From an uncultured Lewinella sp. (GTDB lineage Bacteria > Bacteroidota > Bacteroidia > Chitinophagales > Saprospiraceae): DNA of 64,000 bases. A model generated the notes under the pieces. The model made no database searches, was not told where the DNA came from, and saw only the letters and a list, made by a program, of their open reading frames with translations. The stretch spans positions 27,060 through 91,059 of the forward strand of contig CAJXPD010000003.1 of assembly GCA_913057785.1 (NCBI GenBank), given 5' to 3'. How positions within the stretch are numbered: the first letter of the stretch is position 1; each line of letters begins with the position of its first letter. Below are positions 26,421-35,579 of this stretch, piece by piece. Position numbers and translations under genes: made by a program.

Positions 26421-26823
26421 TAAAGGCTCCGTTCATATCCAGTCACAAGGCTTCTCTACCCTGTTTATCGGATTGCCGCAAATTTAGTTACATCCATCCA
26501 ATTGTAGAACGCGTTCTAAATAAAATTGTTCCTTTCTGGTGTTTTACAAGAGATGCTTTACATAGCCTTAACAATACTAGGTTTTATTAAGCTGAAATGC
26601 GACTATGATTTGTACTAGATATCAAAGGCTTACGCCTAAATATCACTAATTCTTGCCTGCATTATCTTGAGTCGGAAAAACTAGGTATGAGGGAAGAAAC
26701 TGGCTAGCGCTCGGCTCCACTAGTCAGAATCAAGCTCCCACAAGGGCTTAGAGGTGGGTAAACGAAAACGCAATAGGAAGCAGAAGCCTTTGATCTATAG
26801 GCCCTTGATTAGGGCAACTCTGC
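26421..26823. other. 403-base intergenic region upstream of glpD
   Basis: Lies between mrdA (ends at 26824) and glpD (starts at 26420). The glpD-proximal 100 bases carry a promoter-like element and a palindrome (separate entry). The mrdA-proximal end has a weak hairpin (GCCCT 26801-26805, AGGGC 26811-26815) without a U-tract. No tRNA-like fold or open frame of protein character was found in the middle 250 bases. Confidence 0.4.
26479..26518 (-). promoter_or_regulatory. glpD promoter with palindromic operator
   Basis: On the minus strand, TAAATTTG (26486 to 26479) matches the Bacteroidota -7 consensus TAnnTTTG exactly, about 58 bases before the glpD start. The expected -33 region is occupied by the perfect 14-base palindrome TAGAACGCGTTCTA (26505-26518). 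The position fits an operator whose occupant would block or replace sigma contact. The half-site pattern TnnAACnnGTTnnA resembles operators of some TetR-family regulators (KstR type), but the regulator here is unknown. Confidence 0.5.
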
Positions 26824-28734
26824 CTATGGTCGAATGGTGCTAATCAAATCAGCTTCAACCATTCGTTTTTCCCACCACTTTCGGTTAGGGCTTACAATTT
26901 CTCCATTCTCTCGGAGATACTTTTCGATCATCAAACTGGCTATAGGGGCAGCGTAAGTTCCTCCCCAAGTACCATTTTCCACGTAAACGGCTATGGCGAT
27001 TTTAGGCTTGTCCTTAGGCGCAAAGGCGAAGAAGATCGAATGATCTTTTCCATCACGCTGATTATTCTCGGCAGTACCTGTCTTTCCACAAACTACGATA
27101 TCCGGAATGTAGGCACTTGTAGCTGTACCACTGGTAACTACTCTTGCCATTCCATCAATCACTGTTTCAAAATGCGTTTTATTGATCTCTAGTTCTACCC
27201 TTTCGGCGGAGTTATCGAATACAATAGCAGGTTTATCTTCAGGTACAATGCGCTTGACCAAGTGTGGCTTAACATAAAAACCTCGATTCCCGATCAAGGC
27301 TGCCATATTTGCCATCTGCAAGTTAGTCATTAAGAGCTCCCCTTGGCCAATCCCCAAGGAACGAATCCAAATAGATTTCCAGTTGGATTCATTGGCATAA
27401 ACCTTTTCTGAAAAATACTGGGAGGAGGGATAGTTGCCAACCTGCTCTCCTGGGAAGTCAATCCCGAGTTTATGTCCCAAGCCAAAATCCTCCAGGTATC
27501 CGTTAAAATGATCCAAACCTAAGGAAGGTTGCTGCGCACCTGCTTGATCAACAATCCGGCGGAATACATTGACAAAATAGGCATTACAAGAGTGTTGGAT
27601 AGCAGATGCTACGGAAGTGCAAGTTTCATGGTAATGACAGCCAGTCAACTTTTGTCCATTCACGTAATAGCCTCCTTGACAAGAAATTGTCGTCTTGGGG
27701 GTAATTAGCGTATCTTCCAAAGCCACCAGTGCCACCAAGGGCTTAAATAGAGATCCTGGAGGATACTGCGCCATGAGACTGCGATTAAAGAGTGGGTTCA
27801 AAGAATCCTTTTGCAATTTGGCGTAAGTCCTACCACGATCTTTATTGATTGTCAGCTCATTAGGGTCGTAGGTAGGAGTACTCACCATTGCGAGGATTTC
27901 GCCTGTTTCCGGTTCGATCGCTACGATACTGCCAATCTTATTGGACATTAATCGCTCACCATATTTCTGTAGGCGTAGATCGATGGTAGTATGCAAATTA
28001 CTACCTGAAACGGCAGGAATATCGCTATTGCGATCATTGTAATCCCCTACTTCTCGCCCCATATTATCCTTCAATACCAACCGCAAGCCCTTTTTACCTC
28101 TTAAATGCTCTTCATATTGCTTCTCTAAGCCACTGGCTCCAATATAATCTCCCAGTGCATACACCTGTAGGGAATCATTACCTTTCTTTTCATCCAATTC
28201 CTTAATCTGTAACTCCTTGCGGTTAACCTCTCTAATATATCCAAGTAAGTGCGGTGAGGTAGCATGCGGATAGCCCCTAACATTTCTTACCTGTGGAAAA
28301 AATCCTGGAAATTCATACAGCGTTTCTTGAAAGCGCGCATACGTTTCGACTGAAATCTTATCTAGGAAAACGTAGGGTACCGACTTAGAATAGCGGACGT
28401 CTCTCCAGTTTTTATTCAAGCGCTTCGTAAATTCAGTCTTCGTAATACCTAACAGATTGCAGAATTTGACTGTATCCATTTCCGGATCCACCTGATTATA
28501 GGTCACCATCAAATCATAGATATAGTCATTATTCACCAGTAAGCTATCATTTCGATCATATATTAAGCCCCTGGAAGGGTACATTACGTACTCCCCTATT
28601 GTGGCCGCATCAGCTTTAGTACGGAAAGAACTATCCCATAGCTGTAGCTGTGCAGCTTTGAAGATCAGCATTAAGGCCCCAATTATAAAGACCCAGCGAA
28701 TATAGATGGCTCTATGATTATTCGAATTTGTCAA
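26824..28734 (-). CDS. mrdA: penicillin-binding protein 2 (elongasome transpeptidase)
   Basis: 636-residue class B penicillin-binding protein that cross-links peptidoglycan during side-wall growth with MreBCD and RodA. One N-terminal membrane helix (about 10-30), a PBP dimer domain (MYPSRGLIYDRN near 51), then the transpeptidase domain with Ser328 in the SxxK box (PGSLFKP, Lys331), SCN near 385 and KTGTA near 555. Length is usual for the family. It is the last gene of the run mreB-mreC-mreD-mrdA, starting 6 bases after the mreD stop. The RodA glycosyltransferase gene often found next is absent; the following gene, 403 bases on, is glpD. Confidence 0.95.
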   Translation of the reverse strand: MTNSNNHRAIYIRWVFIIGALMLIFKAAQLQLWDSSFRTKADAATIGEYVMYPSRGLIYDRNDSLLVNNDYIYDLMVTYNQVDPEMDTVKFCNLLGITKTEFTKRLNKNWRDVRYSKSVPYVFLDKISVETYARFQETLYEFPGFFPQVRNVRGYPHATSPHLLGYIREVNRKELQIKELDEKKGNDSLQVYALGDYIGASGLEKQYEEHLRGKKGLRLVLKDNMGREVGDYNDRNSDIPAVSGSNLHTTIDLRLQKYGERLMSNKIGSIVAIEPETGEILAMVSTPTYDPNELTINKDRGRTYAKLQKDSLNPLFNRSLMAQYPPGSLFKPLVALVALEDTLITPKTTISCQGGYYVNGQKLTGCHYHETCTSVASAIQHSCNAYFVNVFRRIVDQAGAQQPSLGLDHFNGYLEDFGLGHKLGIDFPGEQVGNYPSSQYFSEKVYANESNWKSIWIRSLGIGQGELLMTNLQMANMAALIGNRGFYVKPHLVKRIVPEDKPAIVFDNSAERVELEINKTHFETVIDGMARVVTSGTATSAYIPDIVVCGKTGTAENNQRDGKDHSIFFAFAPKDKPKIAIAVYVENGTWGGTYAAPIASLMIEKYLRENGEIVSPNRKWWEKRMVEADLISTIRP

Positions 28735-28740
28735 AGCTTA

Positions 28741-29265
28741 CTATTGAGAAGGTCTAAAGATCAACATATAGATCAATATAAAGACCATAGATAATATATA
28801 GGTAAAAAAGCTCTTCTGCAAGATTTCCAGAATTTGAGCCGGAACAAAAACCTCCATAGTAAAATAAAAGACCACATGGCAGGCCAGCAATATGCTCAAA
28901 TACCTAAGAAACCAGGGTAGCCCTAAGTCTCTTATCGTAGGAGTTGAGGTAATCTTATACCCATCCCTAGGAACCATCCAGTCCAGTTTAATGATCACAT
29001 CGCGCATATAAGCGGTAAACACCAAGGCGCTCGCATGCACACCTGGAGAGTCGTAGGCCATATCGATTAATAATCCAAAGGCAAATGCAATTAACAACAA
29101 TAAGGAACGGGGCGTTCGAAAGGGAAGTAACAGGATGAATAATGGATAGAATAGGACATTCCAATAGAAGAAGCCTTCCCAACCTGTTGAAAGCCGCTTC
29201 AGGAACAAAACTTGCAGCAAATAGAAGAATACACACCGAAGTACATTAGCGACAATTCCCTCCAT
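28741..29265 (-). CDS. mreD: rod shape-determining protein MreD
   Basis: 174-residue polytopic inner-membrane protein with about five or six hydrophobic helices (for example VLFYPLFILLLPF, LLLLIAFAFGLLIDMAYDSPG). The motif GLLIDMAYDSPGVHA is characteristic of MreD from Bacteroidota. MreD links MreC to the elongasome. Its start lies 4 bases after the mreC stop and its stop is 6 bases before mrdA, so translation is tightly coupled. Confidence 0.88.
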   Translation of the reverse strand: MEGIVANVLRCVFFYLLQVLFLKRLSTGWEGFFYWNVLFYPLFILLLPFRTPRSLLLLIAFAFGLLIDMAYDSPGVHASALVFTAYMRDVIIKLDWMVPRDGYKITSTPTIRDLGLPWFLRYLSILLACHVVFYFTMEVFVPAQILEILQKSFFTYILSMVFILIYMLIFRPSQ

Positions 29266-29269
29266 AATA

Positions 29270-30091
29270 TTACTCTTCCTCTAGTTCGGATAAATCGTTC
29301 TTCATTAAATTTTTGATCGCATAAGCATATCGAATAGCCCTTAGATCATTTGTAAGCTTAACTTGTATAAAATGACTAGATGCCCCCGGTTTTTTCGTGA
29401 TATCATCGATCTTGCCGATCATTATATCTGGGGGGAATAGGATAGAATACCCGCTGGTCATCACCGTGTCACCAATGTCAGGCGTATGGTGTGTAGGAAT
29501 ATCTTGCAGGATCATATGAAAATAGTCCTGTTCATCTGGATCCCAAGTTAATGAACCAAATAAACCAGTTCCCTTAAGTTTGGCACTGATTCTCGCATCG
29601 GGATGGAAAATTGTCATAACCCGAGAATGATAATTGGAAGCACTCCGGACTACTCCAACAATTCCCTGATCATCCACTACGCCCATATGTGGTTCTACTC
29701 CATGTTTCTTTCCTCGATTCAGGGTGATGAAGTTTCGTCTTCCTAAAAAGGTTTTACTTACAACATCCGCATCTATATAGATAAAATGCTGCGCCACCGT
29801 ATCAAAGGAAGCATAAGTCGTGTCCAAATCTCGGTACATCGCATTCCCCTCTTGTGTACGCAAACGAGCAACTTCCGCACGCAGACGCTCCACTTCTTCG
29901 TTCAAGTGCAGATAATCTTCAAACTCATCTGCTGTTTCAGATAAGTTCCCCATATACTTGTTGGCAGAACTTAAGGCGACTTGTTGCTGATAACTATTGA
30001 AGCGGATGATCAAAGCAAAGCAAATGACCTCCAAGAGAAGGAAGAGTGCAAATCCACTAAGTTTGGAAAAGGCTTGAAGCAGATTACTCAT
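29270..30091 (-). CDS. mreC: rod shape-determining protein MreC
   Basis: 273-residue bitopic protein: a membrane helix at about 12-31, a periplasmic coiled coil at about 52-80 (EDYLHLNEEVERLRAEVARL), then the double beta-barrel domain with the family motifs LNRGKKHGVEPHMGVVDDQG and GLFGSLTWDPD, and PPDIMIGKI. MreC scaffolds PBP2 in the periplasm. It follows mreB by 70 bases and precedes mreD by 4. Confidence 0.93.
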   Translation of the reverse strand: MSNLLQAFSKLSGFALFLLLEVICFALIIRFNSYQQQVALSSANKYMGNLSETADEFEDYLHLNEEVERLRAEVARLRTQEGNAMYRDLDTTYASFDTVAQHFIYIDADVVSKTFLGRRNFITLNRGKKHGVEPHMGVVDDQGIVGVVRSASNYHSRVMTIFHPDARISAKLKGTGLFGSLTWDPDEQDYFHMILQDIPTHHTPDIGDTVMTSGYSILFPPDIMIGKIDDITKKPGASSHFIQVKLTNDLRAIRYAYAIKNLMKNDLSELEEE

Positions 30092-30161
30092 ATACTTTTG
30101 CCGTTATTATCCTCTAAGTGATGGAACCGTACCCTTTATTGATCTACAGGTTGGCAATTAT

Positions 30162-31193
30162 CTATACACTCTTTCTATCGATCAAGAAAGAAAAGCGTTC
30201 AGTATTCTTCAAAGCGATACCCGTACCACGAACAACAGCTCGTAAAGGGTCTTCCGCAATATGAACATCCAATTTGGTCTTTTGAGAGATTCTCTTGTCC
30301 AATCCTCTCAAGAGCGCACCGCCACCAGTAAGGTAGAGGCCTGTGCGATAGATATCGGAAGCCAGTTCAGGAGGTGTTGTTTCTAAGGCACGTAAGACAG
30401 CATCCTCAATTTTGGAAATTGATTTATCTAGGGAATGTGCAATCTCACTATATGAAACTTTGATCTGCTTAGGTATTCCTGTCATCAAATCACGTCCATT
30501 AACAGCGTAATCTTCCGGGGGAGTCTCCAATTCGTGCAAGGCGGAACCGACATGAATCTTGATCTGCTCAGCGGTACGCTCACCGATCAATACGTTGTGC
30601 TGACGTTTCATGTAACTCATGATATCAGCCGTGAACTCGTCACCAGCAGTACGTATGGACTGATCACAAACGATACCTGATAGGGCAATAACTGCAATTT
30701 CGGTAGTTCCCCCTCCAATATCAATGATCATATTACCGATTGGCTCTTCCACATCTAGGCCTATACCCAATGCCGCAGCCATCGGTTCGTGTATGAGGTA
30801 AGTTTCTTTAGAATCTACATGATCTGCAGAGTCAAAAACAGCACGTTTTTCCACTTCTGTAATCCCAGAAGGGATACAAATCACCATTTTCAAATGAGAG
30901 AAGAATCGGCGTTTTGCTCCGATCATCTTGATCATTCCCTCAATCATACTTTCAGCCGCTTGAAAGTCGGCGATTACACCATCCTTCAGAGGCCGAATCG
31001 TCTTTATCGATTCGTGTGTTTTTTCGTGCATCTGCATCGCCTTATTACCCACAGCAATCGTCTCCATTGTGCGCCGATTAATAGCGACAATGGAAGGTTC
31101 ATCCACGACTACATTGCCATCCTGGATAATTAGCGTATTGGCAGTACCCAAATCTATTGCTAATTCCTGCTTGAAAAAACTGAATAATTTCAT
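30162..31193 (-). CDS. mreB: rod shape-determining protein MreB (actin-like)
   Basis: 343-residue actin-like ATPase that forms membrane-bound filaments guiding side-wall synthesis. The phosphate 1 loop is DLGTANTLI near residue 14; further motifs are GVIADFQAAESMI, ICIPSGITEVEKRAV, LIHEPMAAALGIGLDV, the phosphate 2 loop DIGGGTTEIAVI, and LTGGGALLRGLD. The N-terminal MKLFSFFKQ is a plausible amphipathic membrane anchor. First gene of mreB-mreC-mreD-mrdA. A rod or filamentous shape is therefore likely. Confidence 0.96.
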   Translation of the reverse strand: MKLFSFFKQELAIDLGTANTLIIQDGNVVVDEPSIVAINRRTMETIAVGNKAMQMHEKTHESIKTIRPLKDGVIADFQAAESMIEGMIKMIGAKRRFFSHLKMVICIPSGITEVEKRAVFDSADHVDSKETYLIHEPMAAALGIGLDVEEPIGNMIIDIGGGTTEIAVIALSGIVCDQSIRTAGDEFTADIMSYMKRQHNVLIGERTAEQIKIHVGSALHELETPPEDYAVNGRDLMTGIPKQIKVSYSEIAHSLDKSISKIEDAVLRALETTPPELASDIYRTGLYLTGGGALLRGLDKRISQKTKLDVHIAEDPLRAVVRGTGIALKNTERFSFLIDRKSV

Positions 31194-31256
31194 TAAATCT
31201 GTTTCTCCTTTGTACCTGTTTGGAGGTCTTTAACGGCGATCAAAGAATTTATTTTT

Positions 31257-31281
31257 CAATAAAAAGGCATTCTTAAGCCTT
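31257..31281 (-). terminator. probable terminator of the M16-like gene
   Basis: On the minus strand AAGGC (31281-31277), an 8-base loop and GCCTT (31268-31264) are followed by TTTATTG. It lies about 145 bases past the M16 stop codon and 64 bases before the mreB start, so it would insulate mreB from the upstream gene. The stem is short. Confidence 0.45.
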
Positions 31282-31426
31282 CGGCGCGACCGCCAAACAT
31301 GCACTTTTAGTTTAGTGTTTCTGTTAAAGCGTGTCTGAGGTGAAGTTTTCTTTGGCGCAAAGCAACGCAAATTTTACGTAAAAAGAAAGGATATTCTCAA
31401 GAAAAACAGGGCGTTATAGGAAATCC

Positions 31427-32713
31427 TTAGTTTTTCATCGGTGCACCTACACTGACCTGCCAAATATCGCCTTCCTGTAAATATTTATTAGCTAATTCCT
31501 GTAGTTGTTTAGCTGTTATTTTTCGGGTTGTCTGGACTAGTTTTGAGAAGAAATCTTCTGGCAAATCCTCTAACACGATGGTCTTGATCAATTCACTTGC
31601 CTGAAAGGGTCCATCGATCATGGTCAAGTAAGTTCCAATCAGATAATTCTTAACCATCTCCAATTCCTGTTCAGAAACAGCTTTGTTCCTCAACAAAGCA
31701 AGCTCTTTAAATATTTCATCTCGCGTTGCTGCAACAAATTCATTACCTACCTCTGTACCAATATATAAATATCCATCAAATTTCATCACATCCAATTGCG
31801 AAAAAATGTGATAGGTATACCCCTTGTCCTCCCGAATGTTAGCCATCAACCTGGAGCCAAAGTACCCCCCTAACAAGGCGTTTAGCACAAACATTCCACA
31901 GTAGTCCTCATGCTGTCGATTAAATAGTTTCCGGCCCATCCGGAGAGCGGTTTGAATCGTCTCCGGTCGTTCCAAGAAATGTGCCTCAGTAGCGTTCGGC
32001 AGTGATGGGAACTTGGTACTAACTTTTCCTCCTCTCCTACTTAATCTACCAATATACTTGTTCAGGGACTGAATATGGGCGGGGGTGGTTTTACCACTTA
32101 AAAAGATGGTACAATTGTCAGCGGTAAAGGTCCGATCAAAATGATGTTGTAGATCCTCCCTTTGCAAAGCTGCATAGGTCTCTTCTACGCTGTTGTAGCC
32201 ATAAGGATGCTTAGATCCAAAAATAAGTTCCGTGATGGTTCGATAAGCTACCACTTCATTCTTGGTAAGGTCCTCCCTCAATAACTGCTGCTTACGCTGC
32301 ACAAAGGACTTCAATTCACTATTGGAAAAGGAGGGGTTTTCCAAGATATCCGTTAATATGGGTAATACCTGATCTAAATATCTACTTAAGCTGTAGATCA
32401 CCACATTCCCTGTATCTAGATTGAAGGGTAGGCTTAGACTACATCCATAGAAATCAAACAATTCTGCGATCTCTGAACCAGAATATGTTGCCGTTCCTTC
32501 CCGTAGCAAACTCGTCGTAGCTCTTGCTACCAATTGCTTATGCTCAAAGGGCCTACCCGCATCAAAAACCAATTCTAACTTCACCACCTCTTGGGTGCCC
32601 ATATGTACTTCGTAAACAGGAATTCCGTTATCTAAGCGATGTTTCTGGTATTGGGGAAGTTGCACATCTTCCGGCATCCGAATTTCGGGTGCCTTCGTCC
32701 GATCTAGCATCAT
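31427..32713 (-). CDS. M16 family peptidase-like protein, zinc motif lost
   Basis: 428 residues with the two-domain M16 (insulinase/processing peptidase) fold: VFDAGRPFEHKQ, LLREGTATYSG, and in the second half GGYFGSRLMANIREDKGYTYHI, which keeps the Arg...Tyr substrate pair. The catalytic HxxEH box is missing; at its place (residues 64-68) the sequence reads RATTS. This matches the non-catalytic subunit of heterodimeric M16 enzymes, where one chain carries zinc and the other the Arg/Tyr pair. In Bacteroidota the two genes are usually adjacent; here no active partner is present. No signal peptide is seen, so cytosolic. A good -7 box lies 41 bases upstream. Confidence 0.87.
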   Translation of the reverse strand: MMLDRTKAPEIRMPEDVQLPQYQKHRLDNGIPVYEVHMGTQEVVKLELVFDAGRPFEHKQLVARATTSLLREGTATYSGSEIAELFDFYGCSLSLPFNLDTGNVVIYSLSRYLDQVLPILTDILENPSFSNSELKSFVQRKQQLLREDLTKNEVVAYRTITELIFGSKHPYGYNSVEETYAALQREDLQHHFDRTFTADNCTIFLSGKTTPAHIQSLNKYIGRLSRRGGKVSTKFPSLPNATEAHFLERPETIQTALRMGRKLFNRQHEDYCGMFVLNALLGGYFGSRLMANIREDKGYTYHIFSQLDVMKFDGYLYIGTEVGNEFVAATRDEIFKELALLRNKAVSEQELEMVKNYLIGTYLTMIDGPFQASELIKTIVLEDLPEDFFSKLVQTTRKITAKQLQELANKYLQEGDIWQVSVGAPMKN

Positions 32714-32753
32714 AATTCAATTTTCTCCTTCTTCGTCTAATCTTTTAAGCATG

Positions 32754-32761
32754 CAAAGATA
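32754..32761 (-). promoter_or_regulatory. probable -7 promoter element of the M16-like gene
   Basis: TATCTTTG on the minus strand matches TAnnTTTG exactly, 41 bases before the start codon. No TTG is present at the -33 spacing. The same octamer occurs upstream of secA. Confidence 0.45.
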
Positions 32762-32798
32762 CGAGATTGCTGCCATCTTTGCTATCATCAACCCACTC

Positions 32799-34529
32799 CT
32801 ACCTCAGGAGCATGACATCTCCAGCTACCTCTCTCAATTCACCCCCGGATTGTCGCCATTGTATACGATAAATGTAAACGCCGGTGGCTAAGGGTTCTCC
32901 ATTGCTTCGACCATCCCAGCCTACCTCAATGTCACGACTAAGAAAAACATGGCCACCCCAACGGTCGAAAACATCTAGCTGGTATTCTTCTAACATCCCA
33001 AATGCCAAGGCTGGTCGAAATACTTGATTCACCCCTTCTGGAGCAAATACATTAGGAATAAAGAATGGTGCTATCGGCATGACACAGACCGTATTCGACC
33101 TGGAAATTACACTCCGCAGCTCTCCTCCTGGCAATTCGATCCGAGCTTTTGCCAATACGTAATAACAAACCTCTGGACTAGAGGCCCCATCCACACTTAC
33201 CTGGTCATTTAAAGAAAGCGTCCCACTAGACTCTACACTGACCAGGGTTTCTACCCCATCGACAATACGGTAGATCTCGTATTCCAAAGATTGCTGTAGC
33301 CCATTGATATAAGGTGACCACTGCAATTGGTTAGTTGCATCAGTGGAGGCCTCAGCGGTCAAAAAGATCGTTTGAACACTATTGGAGTTCCTCAATTCAC
33401 CACATCGATCTTCTGTCGTAATTGAAAAAATGGAAAAGCTCTGAGCAGGATCAGTCAGAACGTCAAAGAAGGTATTCTCTGCAGTAAAAGTGCCGTTTAC
33501 CAACAAGGATTGTAAGGTTGAAACCCCTTCCGTTTCCGATTGTAAATCAGCGGAAAAAATCTCAGCATTTGGGTTGATTTGCCAGTCTACAATGAATTCA
33601 TTGCTAGGGTTTAAGCTGACATTGAGCAAGTTCAGTTGATCAACAGGATCTACCACAGATATGCTGGTACAAGTTTCATTAGAACTAGATGTCACTTCTG
33701 TCCCAGTCTGCCCCGCTACTACCTTAAAACAATAAAGCACCTCTCCCCTAGCCTGATCGAAAACATAACTATTCACGTTTCCAGCCACCGTAGCTATCGG
33801 GCTGAAAGCGCCACCGTTTTCACTAAGTAGTATGGTATGATCAGCGATACCTCCATCCCAATTTTGGTAGAGGTTCCAAGACAATTCAATAGCTTGTTCG
33901 CAACTATCTAGTGCGTTTGTTTCCAAGAAGATCGTTTCATGCAGAGGAGCCGTAAGACTAGCATTTCCGCAAGCATCAATGGCTACCACAAAGTAAGTTT
34001 CCTTTCCCACTTCTGGGCTTGCATTCAAGTCCGTATACATCAAGCCATCGGGTACCGTGTCAATAATGCTAGTTCCCATATTTGTATTGCGCGAAATTAC
34101 GTAGGCAATTACTTCTGGAGAAGGACTGGCGTCCCATTCCATTACCACTTGACCATCTTCCACACTCACATACCTAAACAGAGGCACTTCTGGGTTTCGA
34201 TTATCCAAGGTATCGGACTGTGCAGGATTCGTTCCCGGGCAATTGGCAATAGTCTCCATATAGTAAAACCAGGTTGAAATCCCTGCATCGGCGTGAAAAA
34301 AGGAGGTTTGCGTAAGATCTGTAATGATGGTAAGCTCGCTGTAAGGTCCGGATTCAGATTCACTCGCTAAAATACGGTAGCCATCCGGGCTGGCGCAACT
34401 CACTGTTGGGATATCCCAAACAAGTGTATCATTACTAACACACAACAAAGCCGGAGCTTCTAGCTGCGCACGCAAAGATACCGGCCCAATTACCATTAAA
34501 AGGATACCAATAATGAGTAAACGATTCAT
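32799..34529 (-). CDS. secreted protein with fibronectin-like repeats and T9SS type B sorting domain
   Basis: 576 residues. Signal peptide 1-21 (PVSLRAQ). The body is a series of about four or five fibronectin type III-like beta domains (CASPDGYRILASES, PEVIAYVISRNTNMGTSI, LQWSPYINGLQQSLEYEIYR). The last 90 residues are the gliding-motility-associated C-terminal domain, i.e. a T9SS type B signal: FIPNVFAPEGVNQVF, LDVFDRWGGHVF and GWDGRSNGEPLATGVYIYRI. Exported by T9SS, probably to the surface or medium; ligand unknown. It begins 5 bases after the stop of the upstream lipoprotein-like gene, so the two form an operon. Confidence 0.9.
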   Translation of the reverse strand: MNRLLIIGILLMVIGPVSLRAQLEAPALLCVSNDTLVWDIPTVSCASPDGYRILASESESGPYSELTIITDLTQTSFFHADAGISTWFYYMETIANCPGTNPAQSDTLDNRNPEVPLFRYVSVEDGQVVMEWDASPSPEVIAYVISRNTNMGTSIIDTVPDGLMYTDLNASPEVGKETYFVVAIDACGNASLTAPLHETIFLETNALDSCEQAIELSWNLYQNWDGGIADHTILLSENGGAFSPIATVAGNVNSYVFDQARGEVLYCFKVVAGQTGTEVTSSSNETCTSISVVDPVDQLNLLNVSLNPSNEFIVDWQINPNAEIFSADLQSETEGVSTLQSLLVNGTFTAENTFFDVLTDPAQSFSIFSITTEDRCGELRNSNSVQTIFLTAEASTDATNQLQWSPYINGLQQSLEYEIYRIVDGVETLVSVESSGTLSLNDQVSVDGASSPEVCYYVLAKARIELPGGELRSVISRSNTVCVMPIAPFFIPNVFAPEGVNQVFRPALAFGMLEEYQLDVFDRWGGHVFLSRDIEVGWDGRSNGEPLATGVYIYRIQWRQSGGELREVAGDVMLLR

Positions 34530-34534
34530 TGGGT

Positions 34535-35323
34535 TTAATTTTGTTCATAGGTATTTTCCCTCGACATTAATTGCTTGAATTTTTCCTCAAGCACAGTCAT
34601 CGGGTATCGGTCAAAAAGGGCATAGGTGAGTGGAGTTTCTCCTAGTTGTTTTTCATAGAAGACAAGACCTAAATTCTTCGCGTAAACTTCTCTGCCTTGC
34701 CACTGTGGTTCCATTCCCCCTTGCTCTTTATCGTCTAATTCTACTAACTCTTTTACCTCAAACTCAACACTTGGCAGTTTCTTCTTCTTGAACACATAGG
34801 TACTGTCTCCTGTATAACGACGATTTTTGATCAGTGTTGTAACCAGATGAGGTTCATCTGGCGAACTAATCTTTATCTTATAAAGAAACACCCCACCTTC
34901 CTCACTCACTTTAAAGGGAAATACATTTCCTGCTAACACCTCTGTATTCAGTGGTTGTTGTCGACCAGTGGAGTCCGTAACAAATAAAGCAAGGTCATTT
35001 TGAATCACACCATTGCTTACCATTTCCTCCTTGGCTAACTGACGAGGAATAAGGTCATGTTCATAATACGTGGCTGTTAAGAAAACGCCTTCTTCTTCTA
35101 TAAAAGAACGGTAATACCAATACACGGGCGGTAAGGAATCATTACCGACAGGTCTATATTCATATACCAAACCATCCTCTAGCTGACGAATAGGGTAATA
35201 ATAATCCCTAATATCCTTTTTCCCGTCTCGCTCTCCACAAGCTATACAGAAGAATAACAATAGTCCGGTAACACCAAACTTTAAACTAGTGGGCAAGATC
35301 CCTGTCCAATCGTATGATTCCAT
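34535..35323 (-). CDS. exported protein of unknown function, possible lipoprotein
   Basis: 262 residues, not recognised as a named family. A hydrophobic segment at about 15-28 ends in IAC (Cys29), an imperfect lipobox preceded by an unusually long N-terminus; a later start cannot be excluded but none gives a better signal. The rest is a mixed alpha/beta protein rich in charged residues (YYYPIRQLEDGLVYEYRPV, LVFYEKQLGETPLTYALFDR). It is directly upstream (5 bases) of the type B T9SS cargo gene and divergent from secA. Likely an envelope protein working with the cargo protein; this is inferred from the operon only. Confidence 0.68.
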   Translation of the reverse strand: MESYDWTGILPTSLKFGVTGLLLFFCIACGERDGKKDIRDYYYPIRQLEDGLVYEYRPVGNDSLPPVYWYYRSFIEEEGVFLTATYYEHDLIPRQLAKEEMVSNGVIQNDLALFVTDSTGRQQPLNTEVLAGNVFPFKVSEEGGVFLYKIKISSPDEPHLVTTLIKNRRYTGDSTYVFKKKKLPSVEFEVKELVELDDKEQGGMEPQWQGREVYAKNLGLVFYEKQLGETPLTYALFDRYPMTVLEEKFKQLMSRENTYEQN

Positions 35324-35531
35324 GCTACTTATAAGTATTATCTTTGTAATGAATTTCCAATATTCCTTACCTCTGGAAGGATGGTTCTCTCTTTTCCTAA
35401 ACCTGTAATCTTAGCAGTTTGTTATGTTTTTGAATGCCAAAATGTCATCTTTCTGGCTATTGGTATGAATTGTGCCCATGATTTTGCCGCAAGCCTACGG
35501 TAAAAGATAGACATGCCTCCATACTTATGCT

Positions 35532-35539
35532 TATCTTTG
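35532..35539 (+). promoter_or_regulatory. probable -7 promoter element of secA
   Basis: TATCTTTG matches TAnnTTTG exactly, 40 bases before the secA start codon. No TTG is seen at the -33 spacing. The leader is A-rich (agaaattaaagatatat) just before ATG, the usual translation-start context in Bacteroidota, which rarely use Shine-Dalgarno sequences. Confidence 0.5.
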
Positions 35540-35579
35540 CGGCACCAATCAAAAGAAATAGAAGAAATTAAAGATATAT

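Noticed and set aside
26640..26760. tRNA-like or structured RNA before the mrdA end
   Set aside because: No acceptor-stem complementarity or T-loop (GTTCRA) motif found.
26801..26815. Hairpin GCCCT/AGGGC as mrdA terminator
   Set aside because: Only five pairs and no U-tract on the minus strand; listed only as part of the intergenic description.
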